64,000 nt of DNA from Fidelibacterota bacterium (GCA_002715465.1 PAYY01000001.1:52371-116370), one strand, 5' to 3'; positions 48,809 through 57,814 are shown, counted from the stretch's first letter. Translations and numbers: made by a program. The notes: generated by a model from the letters alone, not told the origin.

Positions 48809-49846
48809 TTGGTAAAAAAATCGATAGTTAATAATAAAATATTGGAATCTTCAATTAGAAGGCCAACAATTACCGATACATTCGGTAGGGTCTTTTCTTA
48901 TGCTCGGATAGCACTTAATGAGCGTTGTAATCTTAGGTGCATTTATTGTATGCCCGAAAAAGGGGTGAATTTTCTACCTTCTGAAGAGCTCCTCAAAACA
49001 GATGAAATAAGAAGATTGATTTCAATTTTTTCAATCAACGGTGTAAAAAAAATTCGATTTACTGGAGGAGAACCTTTATTGCACAAAGATATTTTAGATA
49101 TTATTAGTTATAGTTCTAGAATTAAAGAAATAGATTCAATTCATTTAACAACTAATGGTCTATTATTAGGCAAAATGGCTTTAACTCTTTTTGAAGCAGG
49201 ATTGAAGGGGATTAATATTTCTCTTGATACTCTTGACGATAAAAAATTTGAAAAAATTACTCGTCGAAAAGGTCTTAAAAAAGTAATGAAAGGACTTCAA
49301 ACTGTTTTAGAATTACCCTTCCAATCAGTAAAGTTAAATGTTGTATGTATGAGAGACTTTAATCACATGGAGATTGGTGATTTTATAGAACTTGCTCGTG
49401 ATCTACCTCTTACCATACGGTTTATTGAATTAATGCCTTTTGATTCTCACCAAATATGGAAGACAGGAAAATTTATCGGTGCTAAAGAAATTGAAGAAGA
49501 AATTCGTCTGTTATTTCCAAATGTAGTATTGGATTCTGGCACATCTACAGAACATAAATTATTTCGTATTCCTGGATATGTTGGAAAAGTTGGTATTATT
49601 CCTTCTTTTACTCGAAGTCTTTGTTCTAGTTGTAACCGTATACGTCTTACAGCTGATGGAAAAATTCGAAACTGCCTCTATTCAGATGATGAGTTTGATT
49701 TAAAAAAACTACTTAGGAGTTTTCGGTCGGATAAAGATATTGAATTAGTAATTAGAAAAGCCATGCAGTTAAAATCAGAGGATGGATGGTCTGCGCAAAA
49801 ACTAAAAGAGCGTTACAGGGAAAGTATGACTCAAATTGGAGGTTGA
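48809..49846 (+). CDS. moaA: GTP 3',8-cyclase MoaA
   Basis: Radical-SAM enzyme of the first molybdopterin step. The 345 residues carry the SAM cluster Cys40-Cys44-Cys47 (CNLRCIYC), TGGEPLL, the C-terminal cluster (CSSCNRIRL and a later Cys in IRNCLYS) and the terminal Gly-Gly needed for catalysis. The start is TTG 48809 with a strong AAGGAGG six bases upstream. That Shine-Dalgarno lies inside the structured leader, so translation is probably regulated. It is first in the moa operon; moaC-mogA begins 1 nt after its stop. Confidence 0.96.
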   Translation: MVKKSIVNNKILESSIRRPTITDTFGRVFSYARIALNERCNLRCIYCMPEKGVNFLPSEELLKTDEIRRLISIFSINGVKKIRFTGGEPLLHKDILDIISYSSRIKEIDSIHLTTNGLLLGKMALTLFEAGLKGINISLDTLDDKKFEKITRRKGLKKVMKGLQTVLELPFQSVKLNVVCMRDFNHMEIGDFIELARDLPLTIRFIELMPFDSHQIWKTGKFIGAKEIEEEIRLLFPNVVLDSGTSTEHKLFRIPGYVGKVGIIPSFTRSLCSSCNRIRLTADGKIRNCLYSDDEFDLKKLLRSFRSDKDIELVIRKAMQLKSEDGWSAQKLKERYRESMTQIGG

Positions 49847-49847
49847 T

Positions 49848-50789
49848 TTGAATAAAATTTCGCATTTAGATGAAAAAGGTAAACTAAAAATGGTTGATAT
49901 TACTGATAAGATATCTTCTAAAAGAATGGCTTCTGCTTCCGCCAAGATTAGCATGAAAAAAGAAACTGTTTCATTAATTCAAAATGATGAACTACCAAAA
50001 GGAGGCGTTCTAGATGTAGCGAAATTAGCTGGTATTCAAGCAGCTAAACAAACTTCAAATCTAATTCCTCTTTGCCATTCTCTTAATATTACATGGTTAA
50101 ACCTAGATTTTGAAATTCAGGAGGATTATATACAAATATATTCAATAGCTAAAACTAAAGATTCAACGGGATTAGAAATGGAAGCTTTGACAGCAGTAAG
50201 TGTCGCAGCATTGACAATCTATGACATGGTAAAATCAGTAGATAAATCAATGGTAATTTCAGATATACATCTGCTCGAAAAACAGGGTGGAAAAAGTGAT
50301 AGTCATACAGATTTTTCGCCTAAAACAGCCTTACTAATACTTTCTCAATCTGTTCATGAGGGAAAGAGCGAAGATTTCTCAGGTCCTATTCTTAAAAAAG
50401 GTTTAACTAATTATGGATGCGTAATTGACTATACTGAAGTAATTCCAGATGATAGTGGAAAACTTCAAACAGTCATTGCAGACCTAGTATCGAATGATTT
50501 TGAACTTATTGTTACTTCTGGAGGTACAGGTGTTGGCCCCTATGATATTACTATTGATACAATAGAGCCAATGCTGACAAAAAAACTTCAGGGTGTCGAA
50601 CAAGCATTACATAACTATGGTCAAAAAAATATACAAACAGCAATGTTATCAAGATTATTAGCGGGTAGTATTGATAGTACGTTTATTATTTGTTTGCCAG
50701 GAAGTCCAACAGCTGCAAAGGATGCTATATCCGTTTTGATGCCAAATTTTTTACATGTTTTCCCTATTTCGAAAGGTAATCGACACTGA
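49848..50789 (+). CDS. MoaC-MogA/MoaB fusion protein
   Basis: Two molybdopterin enzymes in one 313-residue chain. The N-terminal MoaC domain (about 1-150: VDITDK, LIPLCHSLNIT, TGLEMEALTAVSVAALTIYDM) makes cPMP together with MoaA. The C-terminal MogA/MoaB-like domain (about 160-313: TSGGTGVGPYD, LPGSPTAAK) adenylates molybdopterin. The fusion is a known arrangement (MoaC/MoaB bifunctional proteins). I choose TTG 49848, with GGAGG (49838-49842) correctly spaced, over the TTG at 49836 inside moaA. Confidence 0.94.
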   Translation: MNKISHLDEKGKLKMVDITDKISSKRMASASAKISMKKETVSLIQNDELPKGGVLDVAKLAGIQAAKQTSNLIPLCHSLNITWLNLDFEIQEDYIQIYSIAKTKDSTGLEMEALTAVSVAALTIYDMVKSVDKSMVISDIHLLEKQGGKSDSHTDFSPKTALLILSQSVHEGKSEDFSGPILKKGLTNYGCVIDYTEVIPDDSGKLQTVIADLVSNDFELIVTSGGTGVGPYDITIDTIEPMLTKKLQGVEQALHNYGQKNIQTAMLSRLLAGSIDSTFIICLPGSPTAAKDAISVLMPNFLHVFPISKGNRH

Positions 50790-50790
50790 T

Positions 50791-51555
50791 ATGGATATTC
50801 AGATTGGTCTCCTTTTCTCTCTTTTTATTATTGCCATTCTATATGGTTCTGTAGGTCATGGCGGTGCATCAGGTTATATGGCTATTTTTTCTCTGTCGAT
50901 ATTTGCTAATCAAGGGCCTTTTTGGCTGAAGTCACATGCCCTTACCCTAAACTTAATAGTAGCTATTTTTGGGCTCTATCACTATGGCAAACAGGGATAT
51001 ATCAAGCCCACACTAATTCTTCCTTTTGCCTTGACTTCTATACCATTTTCATATTTAGGAGCCTATTTACCAGTTATTGACTGGATTTTTGACACACTTC
51101 TTTCTTTAACACTTGCTATAGCGAGTGTTAAACTTATTTTCTCCTTTAAGCATGTGAGACTAATTTCTGGACCTCCTACTTTAATTATTTCTCTACTGAG
51201 TGGTGCTGGAATTGGTCTTATTTCGGGATTAGTAGGCGTTGGAGGAGGTGTCTTTTTATCTCCTCTATTCGTGCTGAGGGGTTGGGCCACTAATAAAGAG
51301 ACTGCAGCAGGTTGTGCTTTATTTATTTTATTTAATTCAATGGCTGGTTTGGCTGGGGCTTTTTTTTCTAGTCAGACTATCCTTCAGACTGATTTAATGC
51401 TTCAATTTATTTCTGTGGTAATGTTTGGAGGTTTCTTAGGTACACGTTTTGGCGCTAATTATGCTTCTGATCAAACTATACGATACTTATTGTCAATTGT
51501 TCTTATTATAGCATCTCTTCGGCGAGTCCTTGGCTTGGTAGGTTTATGGCCATAA
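50791..51555 (+). CDS. TauE/SafE family permease
   Basis: 254-residue integral membrane protein with about 8 helices. The duplicated family motif is visible as YGSVGHGGASGYMAIF near the N-terminus and GLVGVGGGVFLSP in the second half. Members export sulfite, sulfoacetate or other sulfur anions, and some are proposed to move other oxyanions. Start ATG 50791 lies 1 nt after the fusion gene; a longer ORF from 50755 would overlap it. Its place inside the moa operon hints at an oxyanion linked to molybdoenzyme metabolism. Substrate unknown. Confidence 0.88.
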   Translation: MDIQIGLLFSLFIIAILYGSVGHGGASGYMAIFSLSIFANQGPFWLKSHALTLNLIVAIFGLYHYGKQGYIKPTLILPFALTSIPFSYLGAYLPVIDWIFDTLLSLTLAIASVKLIFSFKHVRLISGPPTLIISLLSGAGIGLISGLVGVGGGVFLSPLFVLRGWATNKETAAGCALFILFNSMAGLAGAFFSSQTILQTDLMLQFISVVMFGGFLGTRFGANYASDQTIRYLLSIVLIIASLRRVLGLVGLWP

Positions 51556-52775
51556 TATCAGTCAAAAAAGCACATGAAACGATCCGTCGAAGCATAAAAA
51601 AAACTGGATGTGAAGAAATTCTTTTAAAAGAAATATCAGGACGAACTTTAGCAAAAAATATTTTGGCCTCTTTTCCTCAGCCACGTTTTGATAACTCAGC
51701 TATGGATGGTTTTGCGGTTAGGGCTGAAGATACTATAGAAGCAGATAATAATTCTCCAATTAAGCTTTCTCTTAAAGGTGTTATTGCTGCTGGGGAAACT
51801 GCTGATTTTGAGATTTTTTCTGGTGAGTGTTCTCAAATCATGACAGGTGCAAAAATTCCCATTGGAGCTAATGCTGTTATAAAAGTTGAAGAGACTAGTG
51901 GCTTTCAAATAAAAGATAGTGTAAAAATTTTTTCTGAAGTTAAGGTTGGGGACAATATTCGTTATCAAGGGGAAGAAATATCTACTGGAGATACTATTAT
52001 AGAGGCTGGCACATTATTAGGACCAGGAGAAGTAGGTATATTAGCATCTTTTGGTTTTAATAATATTGAAGTACATAGAAAACCGAAGATTTCAATATTT
52101 GCTACTGGGGATGAATTAGTAGAACCTGGCCTACAATTAGAAGATGGACAAATCTATAATTCTAATTTACCTATCTTTAAAGAATTATCTCAAAAAATGG
52201 GTGCTGATATCATTAATACTGAAATATTAAAAGATAATAAGGATTCTTTGACCTCATTTCTTAGTAATTCGTTGAAAAATAGTAACTTAATCGTTTCATC
52301 AGGTGGTGTTTCTATGGGAAAGCATGATTATGTTCGTGATGTGTTTCTAGAATTAGGTGTTAAAGAGTATTTTTGGCGTGTAGCACAGAAGCCCGGCGGA
52401 CCTTTTTTCTTTGGTACAAAAAATGATGTAATGATATTTGGTCTTCCTGGGAACCCTGTTTCATCTTTTATTTGTTTTATGGAATATGTTTGGCCTGCAT
52501 ATGAATTAATGTCTGGCCAAAATTCTATGAAAAAAATAATTGCTGTATTAGATCGATCTTTCCCATGTGATGAATTTAAGCATCGATTCCTTACAGGTGT
52601 AGTACATGAGCATCAGGGTGAGTTGATTGCTACTCCATCCAAAAAATTAGGATCGCATATGCTTAGTTCTTTTTTAGGTAGTAATGCGATTATTGAAGCT
52701 CCTCCGGGTCAATCCTCTCTTGATCCTGGAGAACCTGTGACTGTTAGTCTATTACCATGGTGTGATTTACATTAA
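51546..52775 (+). CDS. moeA: Molybdopterin molybdenumtransferase MoeA
   Basis: Inserts molybdate into adenylated molybdopterin. The 409 residues contain the domain signatures FDNSAMDGFAVR, GECSQIMTGAKIP, STGDELVEPG-like FATGDELVEPG, SSGGVSMGKHDYVRD and LPGNPVSSF, with a C-terminal beta domain. Full length. Its ATG lies 10 nt inside the TauE/SafE gene and moaD follows after 5 nt. Confidence 0.96.
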   Translation: MAIISVKKAHETIRRSIKKTGCEEILLKEISGRTLAKNILASFPQPRFDNSAMDGFAVRAEDTIEADNNSPIKLSLKGVIAAGETADFEIFSGECSQIMTGAKIPIGANAVIKVEETSGFQIKDSVKIFSEVKVGDNIRYQGEEISTGDTIIEAGTLLGPGEVGILASFGFNNIEVHRKPKISIFATGDELVEPGLQLEDGQIYNSNLPIFKELSQKMGADIINTEILKDNKDSLTSFLSNSLKNSNLIVSSGGVSMGKHDYVRDVFLELGVKEYFWRVAQKPGGPFFFGTKNDVMIFGLPGNPVSSFICFMEYVWPAYELMSGQNSMKKIIAVLDRSFPCDEFKHRFLTGVVHEHQGELIATPSKKLGSHMLSSFLGSNAIIEAPPGQSSLDPGEPVTVSLLPWCDLH

Positions 52776-52780
52776 TTAAA

Positions 52781-53029
52781 ATGAGCATTAAAATTTCTAT
52801 TCGGTGTTTTTCACATGTTCGTCAAGTTTTAGGAGAAAAAATTATCTTCCTTGAAGTAAACAATGGTAGTAATACTAATGATATTAAAAAAATAATTTGT
52901 GATATGGCTGGACAGAAGTTAGATAAGATACCTTTTAAGATTGCTGTTAACCAAACCTATATTATTGAGCCAGTTATATTAGAGGATGGTGATGAGTTAG
53001 CACTTATTCCTCCAGTTCAAGGAGGATGA
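52781..53029 (+). CDS. moaD: Molybdopterin synthase small subunit MoaD
   Basis: Sulfur-carrier protein, 82 residues, beta-grasp fold. It ends in the required Gly-Gly (IPPVQGG) that is adenylated and thiocarboxylated. VRQVLGEK and DGDELALIPPV fit the family. The activating enzyme MoeB is not in the window. It overlaps moaE by 4 nt. Confidence 0.94.
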   Translation: MSIKISIRCFSHVRQVLGEKIIFLEVNNGSNTNDIKKIICDMAGQKLDKIPFKIAVNQTYIIEPVILEDGDELALIPPVQGG

Positions 53030-53448
53030 AAAATTCAATGATCAAAATTGAGATAGTTACAGAAAAGATTAATCATTTTTTTAGTAATGAAAAACATACA
53101 ATTGATGGTGCAGAAGTAATCTTTAATGGTCGAGTAAGGAATTTCGAAAAGGGTAAAAAAATCATTGCTTTAGAATATGAACATTATGAAGGTATGGCTG
53201 AATTAGAGTTAAAAAAATTGGCTGATAAAACAGTAGAAAAATTTTTCATTAATGATCTTTTCTGTAAACACAGAGTAGGTAAAGTCCCAATAGGAGAAGC
53301 TTCTTTGCATATTTCCATATGGTCGCCCCATCGAAAAGAGGCATTGAATGCATTAGAATGGTTTATTGCTGAATTAAAAAAACATGTGCCAATATGGAAA
53401 TGGGCTATTTTTGAAGATGGAACTAGAGAACCAACTCATGATAGTTAA
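53026..53448 (+). CDS. moaE: Molybdopterin synthase catalytic subunit MoaE
   Basis: Large subunit that transfers sulfur from MoaD to cPMP. The 140 residues include GAEVIFNGRVRN, LEYEHYEGMAE, HRVGKVPIGEASL and the catalytic-lysine region KKHVPIWKWAIFEDG. Full length. It ends the moa operon; a 77-bp gap precedes acs. Confidence 0.95.
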   Translation: MKNSMIKIEIVTEKINHFFSNEKHTIDGAEVIFNGRVRNFEKGKKIIALEYEHYEGMAELELKKLADKTVEKFFINDLFCKHRVGKVPIGEASLHISIWSPHRKEALNALEWFIAELKKHVPIWKWAIFEDGTREPTHDS

Positions 53449-53525
53449 TAATAAAAACATATCATTTTTGTTGATCTATTTAGTTCTATTTAACATATTT
53501 ATAAATTGAATTTAAGGAAATAATC

Positions 53526-55463
53526 ATGATTGAAAAAAAATTCCCACCACTGGAGTCTATTACAAATTCAGCACATATCGATTCAATTGAATTGTATAAT
53601 AAAATTTATCAGGAATCCATAGAAGACCCTGAGAGATTTTGGTCTGAAATAGCTAAACGCCTTAAATGGATAGAAAAATGGGACAGTGTTAGAGAGTTTG
53701 ATTTTGTTAAAGGTGAAATTTCATGGTATAAAAATGGGAAGCTTAATGTTTCTCAAAATTGTCTTGATAGACATGTAGAAGCTGGTAATGGAAACAGAAA
53801 AGCAATTATATGGGAAGGAAATGACCCAGGTGAAGAAAAAGCATTTACCTACTCAGAATTATTAGCTCAGGTTCAGAGGTTCGCTAATGTTTTAAAAAAT
53901 AATGGAATTCAGAAAGGAGATCGTGTTTGTATCTATTTGCAAATGGTTCCTGAATTAGCTATTGCTATGCTAGCTTGTGCTAGAATAGGAGCCGTTCACT
54001 CCATTGTTTTTGGGGCATTTAGTTCGGACTCCCTACGCGATCGAATCAATGACTCTTCTTGCAAGATGCTTATTACTCAGGATACAGGTGTTAGAGGGAC
54101 GAAAACTAATATCCCAATGAAAATCAAAGCTGATAATGCTGTAGAACAAACACCATCAATTAAGAAAGTAATTGTAGTAAAACGAACTGGTTCAGAAGTT
54201 ATGTTCAATAGTACTAGGGACCTATGGTGGCATGAAGAAATGGAGAAAGTAGAACCAATCTGTGATCCTGAACCAATGGATTCGGAAGACCCTATTTTTA
54301 TTCTATATACTTCTGGATCAACTGGAAAGCCAAAAGGCGTTTTGCATACATCTGGTGGATATCTTACTTATGCGTCCTATACTCATGAATTAATTTTTGA
54401 TTATCATCCTGAAAATATTTACTGGTGTACGGCTGATATCGGTTGGATTACAGGCCATTCATATATCATTTATGGACCATTAGCAAATTGTGCTACAACT
54501 ATTATGTTTGAAGGTGTGCCTAATTATCCTGACTTTGGTCGATTTTGGGACATTGTTGATAAACATCAAATCAATATTTTTTATACGGCTCCCACAGCAT
54601 TAAGAGCACTTATGAAAGAAGGTGATGATCATGTAAAATCACGAGATCTTTCATCTCTTAGAATTTTAGGAACAGTAGGAGAACCTATCAAAGAGCCTGA
54701 ATGGATGTGGTATCACAGAGTAATTGGAAAAGAGAAATGTCCAATAGTAGATACTTGGTGGCAAACGGAGACAGGAGGTGTATTAATTACACCTCTTCCT
54801 GGCGTTACACCGACAAAACCCGGATCAGCGACACTTCCTTTTTTTGGCGTAGAGCCAGTGCTTTTGACAGAAGAAGGTCAGGAGATAGAAGGTAATGGTG
54901 TATCAGGTTTGCTAGCAATTAAATCCTCCTGGCCAGGTCAGATGCGAACGGTTTATGGAGATCAACGGAGATTCGTTGATACATATTTCAAAATGTATCC
55001 AGGATATTACTTTACTGGTGATGGTGCTCGTCGCGATGAAGATGGGTATTATTGGATAACAGGTAGGGTTGATGATGTTATGAATGTATCGGGTCATCGT
55101 ATAGGTACAGCTGAGGTCGAAGGAGCAATCGGTAAGGCTGATGGTGTAGCTGAAGCTGCGGTAGTTGGGTTCCCCCATGATATTAAAGGCCAAGGTATAT
55201 ATAGTTTTGTTACTCTAATGACGGGAATTGATGAAAGTGATGACATAGTCGAAAATATTCTTAAATCCGTGACGACAGATATTGGACCACATGCAAAGCC
55301 TGATAAGATTCAGTTTACGCCAGCACTTCCTAAGACAAGGTCAGGAAAAATCATGCGTCGGATTTTGAGGAAAATTTCTGAAGGAGATATAAAAAACATG
55401 GGTGACACATCAACCTTGGCTGATCCATCGGTTGTAGAAACGCTTGTGAAAGGGAGGCTTTAA
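53526..55463 (+). CDS. acs: Acetyl-CoA synthetase
   Basis: Forms acetyl-CoA from acetate, ATP and CoA through acetyl-AMP. The 645 residues match Acs in length and motifs: [55 protein letters not shown], and Lys608 in TRSGKIMRR, the site acetylated in the Salmonella enzyme. AAGGAA precedes the ATG. It contrasts with the degenerate ANL relative at 23427. It converges on the minus-strand OsmC-like gene with 8 nt between stops. Confidence 0.97.
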   Translation: MIEKKFPPLESITNSAHIDSIELYNKIYQESIEDPERFWSEIAKRLKWIEKWDSVREFDFVKGEISWYKNGKLNVSQNCLDRHVEAGNGNRKAIIWEGNDPGEEKAFTYSELLAQVQRFANVLKNNGIQKGDRVCIYLQMVPELAIAMLACARIGAVHSIVFGAFSSDSLRDRINDSSCKMLITQDTGVRGTKTNIPMKIKADNAVEQTPSIKKVIVVKRTGSEVMFNSTRDLWWHEEMEKVEPICDPEPMDSEDPIFILYTSGSTGKPKGVLHTSGGYLTYASYTHELIFDYHPENIYWCTADIGWITGHSYIIYGPLANCATTIMFEGVPNYPDFGRFWDIVDKHQINIFYTAPTALRALMKEGDDHVKSRDLSSLRILGTVGEPIKEPEWMWYHRVIGKEKCPIVDTWWQTETGGVLITPLPGVTPTKPGSATLPFFGVEPVLLTEEGQEIEGNGVSGLLAIKSSWPGQMRTVYGDQRRFVDTYFKMYPGYYFTGDGARRDEDGYYWITGRVDDVMNVSGHRIGTAEVEGAIGKADGVAEAAVVGFPHDIKGQGIYSFVTLMTGIDESDDIVENILKSVTTDIGPHAKPDKIQFTPALPKTRSGKIMRRILRKISEGDIKNMGDTSTLADPSVVETLVKGRL

Positions 55464-55471
55464 GAAATAGT

Positions 55472-55936
55472 CTAATTGAAATAAGTTTTCAAACTGAAAG
55501 AAAAATCGATAATATCCTGAAAGGTCATGTAAGCGGGACATTTTATAGGATGATACTCATAAGCACGGTTAACCGCATCCATTTGATCTTCTGAGTATCT
55601 CAATTTATATGCCAAACGGATTTTTGTGATCCTTAAAACATCATCCACCACTTCTATATATCCTTCAACATAAGCTGATAGCCTATCTGGAGCACTTTTT
55701 ATTTTGCGCACATCCAGTGCGCTACCAAAGGTTCCAGTAAGTCAGCCAGTAGTGGCTGCTATGATATAATCCAGAGTAGCTGGATGCTCTTCATTTGGCT
55801 CCACTCAATAGAAGTTCTTTATATTTGTATGAATTCCAAAAATGGTAGGTTTATCAAAACCTTCTATGTACGCCCGACGAACCGTATTCTCATCACGATA
55901 AATCTTTATTTTGCTTGTATGAATATGCTTAGTCAT
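55472..55936 (-). CDS. OsmC-family protein with two in-frame UGA codons, probable selenoprotein
   Basis: The ATG overlaps the xdhC stop as TAATG, and one frame then runs 154 codons to a TAA, broken only by TGA at codon 44 (55807-55805) and codon 65 (55744-55742). The second TGA sits in HPATLDYIIAATTG-U-LTGTFG, where OsmC proteins have their peroxidatic Cys; the second OsmC Cys is present as Cys133 in KCPAY. Read through, the product is a complete thiol-peroxidase-like protein. Each TGA is followed by a hairpin at identical distance. OsmC-like selenoproteins are, from memory, known in marine metagenomes. A pseudogene with two nonsense mutations is the alternative. Codon 44 as Sec is less certain. 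Confidence 0.72.
55706..55722 (-). promoter_or_regulatory. Candidate bacterial SECIS hairpin after the second UGA
   Basis: On the coding strand, 19 nt after UGA codon 65, GCGCAC-UGGAU-GUGCGC forms a perfect 6-bp stem with a 5-nt loop holding G at positions two and three. Distance to the loop (25 nt) and an early loop G agree with bacterial SECIS elements such as that of fdhF. It lies within the coding sequence, as bacterial SECIS elements do. Confidence 0.62.
55769..55785 (-). promoter_or_regulatory. Hairpin after the first UGA, same geometry as the SECIS candidate
   Basis: On the coding strand, 19 nt after UGA codon 44, AUCCAG-CUACU-CUGGAU forms a perfect 6-bp stem with a 5-nt loop, the same spacing and shape as the hairpin at 55706-55722. 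The loop has no G unless the closing G-C pair opens, so it fits a SECIS less well. Confidence 0.45.
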
Positions 55937-56748
55937 TATGATTTTTCTTTAGATAATTCTATAGATTTTATACTTCGAAGAGGATGGCCGGTTCCACCAT
56001 TGCGATGCATTACAATCTCTGATATAATACTAAGTGCAATTTCTTCAGGGCTTTTTGCTTCTAAATCAAGACCAGCTGGTGCGTGGAAATTCTCCATATC
56101 TTTCTCAGAGATTCCATGATTTCGAAGATAATCAGTTATTATTTGAGTTTTCTTCCTACTTGCTAATACGGCTACATATGGGATCTTTTTCTTGAGTGCC
56201 TGAAGGGAAATTTTGTCGTCATCCCTGTGGTGTGTCGCAAGAACAAAATAGTCAAGTTTGAAATCAATATCATCGATTTCTAAATGATTAGTAATTATTT
56301 CTGCATATGGGAATCGATCCGCTTCTTCTTCTGGTGTTTGTATAACTACTTTGAACTTAAGTGTATGAGCCAATTCTGATAGAACTTCTACCACATTTCC
56401 TGTGCCACGAATAAGAATAGTAGGTAGAACTAATTGAGGTTCAATAATTATTGACATATATCCTCCACAAGGGATTCCCATCCCCATTTCATCACTGTCT
56501 AAATTGATATTAACTATTTTTGGTTCTCCATCAATGATGGCTTCCTTAACAGTGGCGGCTACGCGATTCTCAATGCAACCACCACCAATATAACCAATTA
56601 TTCTATTTCCATTTTTATCATAAAGAACTTTATCTCCAACTTTTCCTGAAGATGAACCATTTACCATGAAAACTGTAGCTATGGCATAATTTTCGTCCTT
56701 TTTTTCAAGATCTATAATCGTATTGAACAAACCATTATGTTTTGACAT
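55936..56748 (-). CDS. xdhC: XdhC/CoxI family molybdenum-hydroxylase maturation factor
   Basis: Binds molybdenum cofactor and helps its sulfuration and insertion into xanthine dehydrogenase-type enzymes. The 270 residues have the N-terminal XdhC domain (about 5-100: GYIGGGCIENRV, GMGIPCGG) and a C-terminal Rossmann-like domain (about 108-245: LIRGTGNVVEVL, LATHHRDDD, HAPAGLDLEAKSPEEIALSI). It is the middle gene between MocA-like and OsmC-like genes. The target hydroxylase is not in the window. Confidence 0.92.
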   Translation of the reverse strand: MSKHNGLFNTIIDLEKKDENYAIATVFMVNGSSSGKVGDKVLYDKNGNRIIGYIGGGCIENRVAATVKEAIIDGEPKIVNINLDSDEMGMGIPCGGYMSIIIEPQLVLPTILIRGTGNVVEVLSELAHTLKFKVVIQTPEEEADRFPYAEIITNHLEIDDIDFKLDYFVLATHHRDDDKISLQALKKKIPYVAVLASRKKTQIITDYLRNHGISEKDMENFHAPAGLDLEAKSPEEIALSIISEIVMHRNGGTGHPLRSIKSIELSKEKS

Positions 56749-56764
56749 TTAATATTTATTCCAT

Positions 56765-57352
56765 TTATTTATTTAATTTAAGATAATCTTCTCGCTCATC
56801 GCAATCAACTATCACTTCATTAGACTTTATGTCAATATGTAATGCATTGAATTTGTAGCGTTCAATAATTTTTTTACATCCTAGATCACCTTTGTTAGAA
56901 ATGATATCAGCGAAGTATTTTTTTGGAAAAATAACAGGGTTAGCTTGTTGGCCAGCATATAAGGGGTAGACTATCTTCTTACCATTTTCTAGTTTGAATG
57001 CATTGCTAAGTTGATTCAAAACTTTTACAGAAATGAATGGCATATCTCCAAGTACAATAATATTTCCATCAGCTTCTTCTATAATTGATGAAACCCCTAC
57101 GGCTATTGACGAAGAAATACCATCCTTCCATTTCTTATTATTTACTGTAGATAGATTGAGATCAGATAAAACACTTTCAATTTTCTCTTGTTCAAAGCCA
57201 GTAATAACCTTTACAGGATTGAATCTGGCTGAAATAATGGTTTTACAAATGTAACGAATCATTGGCTCTCCTCTAAAATTGAGCAAAAGTTTATTATCTT
57301 TTCCCATTCGAGTAGATTCACCAGCGGCTAAAATTGTTGCAGAAACTGTCAT
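56765..57352 (-). CDS. mocA: MobA-like nucleotidyltransferase (MocA-type molybdenum cofactor cytidylyltransferase)
   Basis: Probably attaches CMP to molybdopterin for the xanthine oxidase family. The 195 residues show ILAAGESTRMGKDNKLL at the N-terminus, VLGDMPFIS with the metal Asp, and QQANPVIFPKKYF, followed by GDLGCKKII, all as in MocA. Co-location with xdhC favours MCD rather than MGD synthesis. It is the first gene of a minus-strand operon; xdhC follows after 16 nt. Confidence 0.88.
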   Translation of the reverse strand: MTVSATILAAGESTRMGKDNKLLLNFRGEPMIRYICKTIISARFNPVKVITGFEQEKIESVLSDLNLSTVNNKKWKDGISSSIAVGVSSIIEEADGNIIVLGDMPFISVKVLNQLSNAFKLENGKKIVYPLYAGQQANPVIFPKKYFADIISNKGDLGCKKIIERYKFNALHIDIKSNEVIVDCDEREDYLKLNK

Positions 57353-57814
57353 TACTTACTTTTTTATGGTATTTAACTAATTAATGTAGAGAAAATAAAG
57401 TGATAACTAAATTTTCTTTATTAAAAAGTATTTGTCAATATATGAAAATGAAATAAAACATATTGGTCAAAATAATTTATCCCTTTCCAAGTCAATGAGA
57501 TGAATCTTAATTTTTGTTATATAGTTCGTGAATAGAGGCTGAGAGTTTCCAAGTAGTCGTGATCATTTTAAATAAATTTTTCACTAAAATTTTATAAGCT
57601 ATTATTATAATTAGATTTTTCAAAATCCATTTTTACTATTATTTAACTCATGAATGAGATTTAAATTCAAGTCATTCATTAATTGAATAAATATTACAAA
57701 TTCAAATTGACAAACTAATAATTCTTGATTTCTGTGGCATTCTTGTTCAGATTCGTGGTTACAGGAAGAATAATCAATTATCATAAAAAAAGAGAATTGT
57801 TAAAATAAAGATAA
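57353..57814. other. 462-bp AT-rich divergent intergenic region without a gene
   Basis: Separates the minus-strand mocA operon from the plus-strand VCBS lipoprotein and must hold both promoters. No coding frame, RNA fold or terminator was convincing. A short perfect palindrome CTCAT-GA-ATGAG (57647-57658) could be an operator. A TTGACA near 57711 lacks a good -10 at the right spacing. Confidence 0.6.

Noticed and set aside
55472..55936. Genome-wide UGA reassignment to explain the two in-frame TGAs
   Set aside because: TGA ends many intact genes in the window (for example kdsA, sfsA and moaA), so UGA is a normal stop here.
55784..56119. Plus-strand ORF of 111 codons
   Set aside because: It lies antisense to the conserved OsmC-like and XdhC genes and resembles no protein.
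57730..57752. Sigma-54 promoter (TGGCATTCTTGTT) before the VCBS lipoprotein
   Set aside because: The -24 GG is present but the -12 GC at the required spacing is not.
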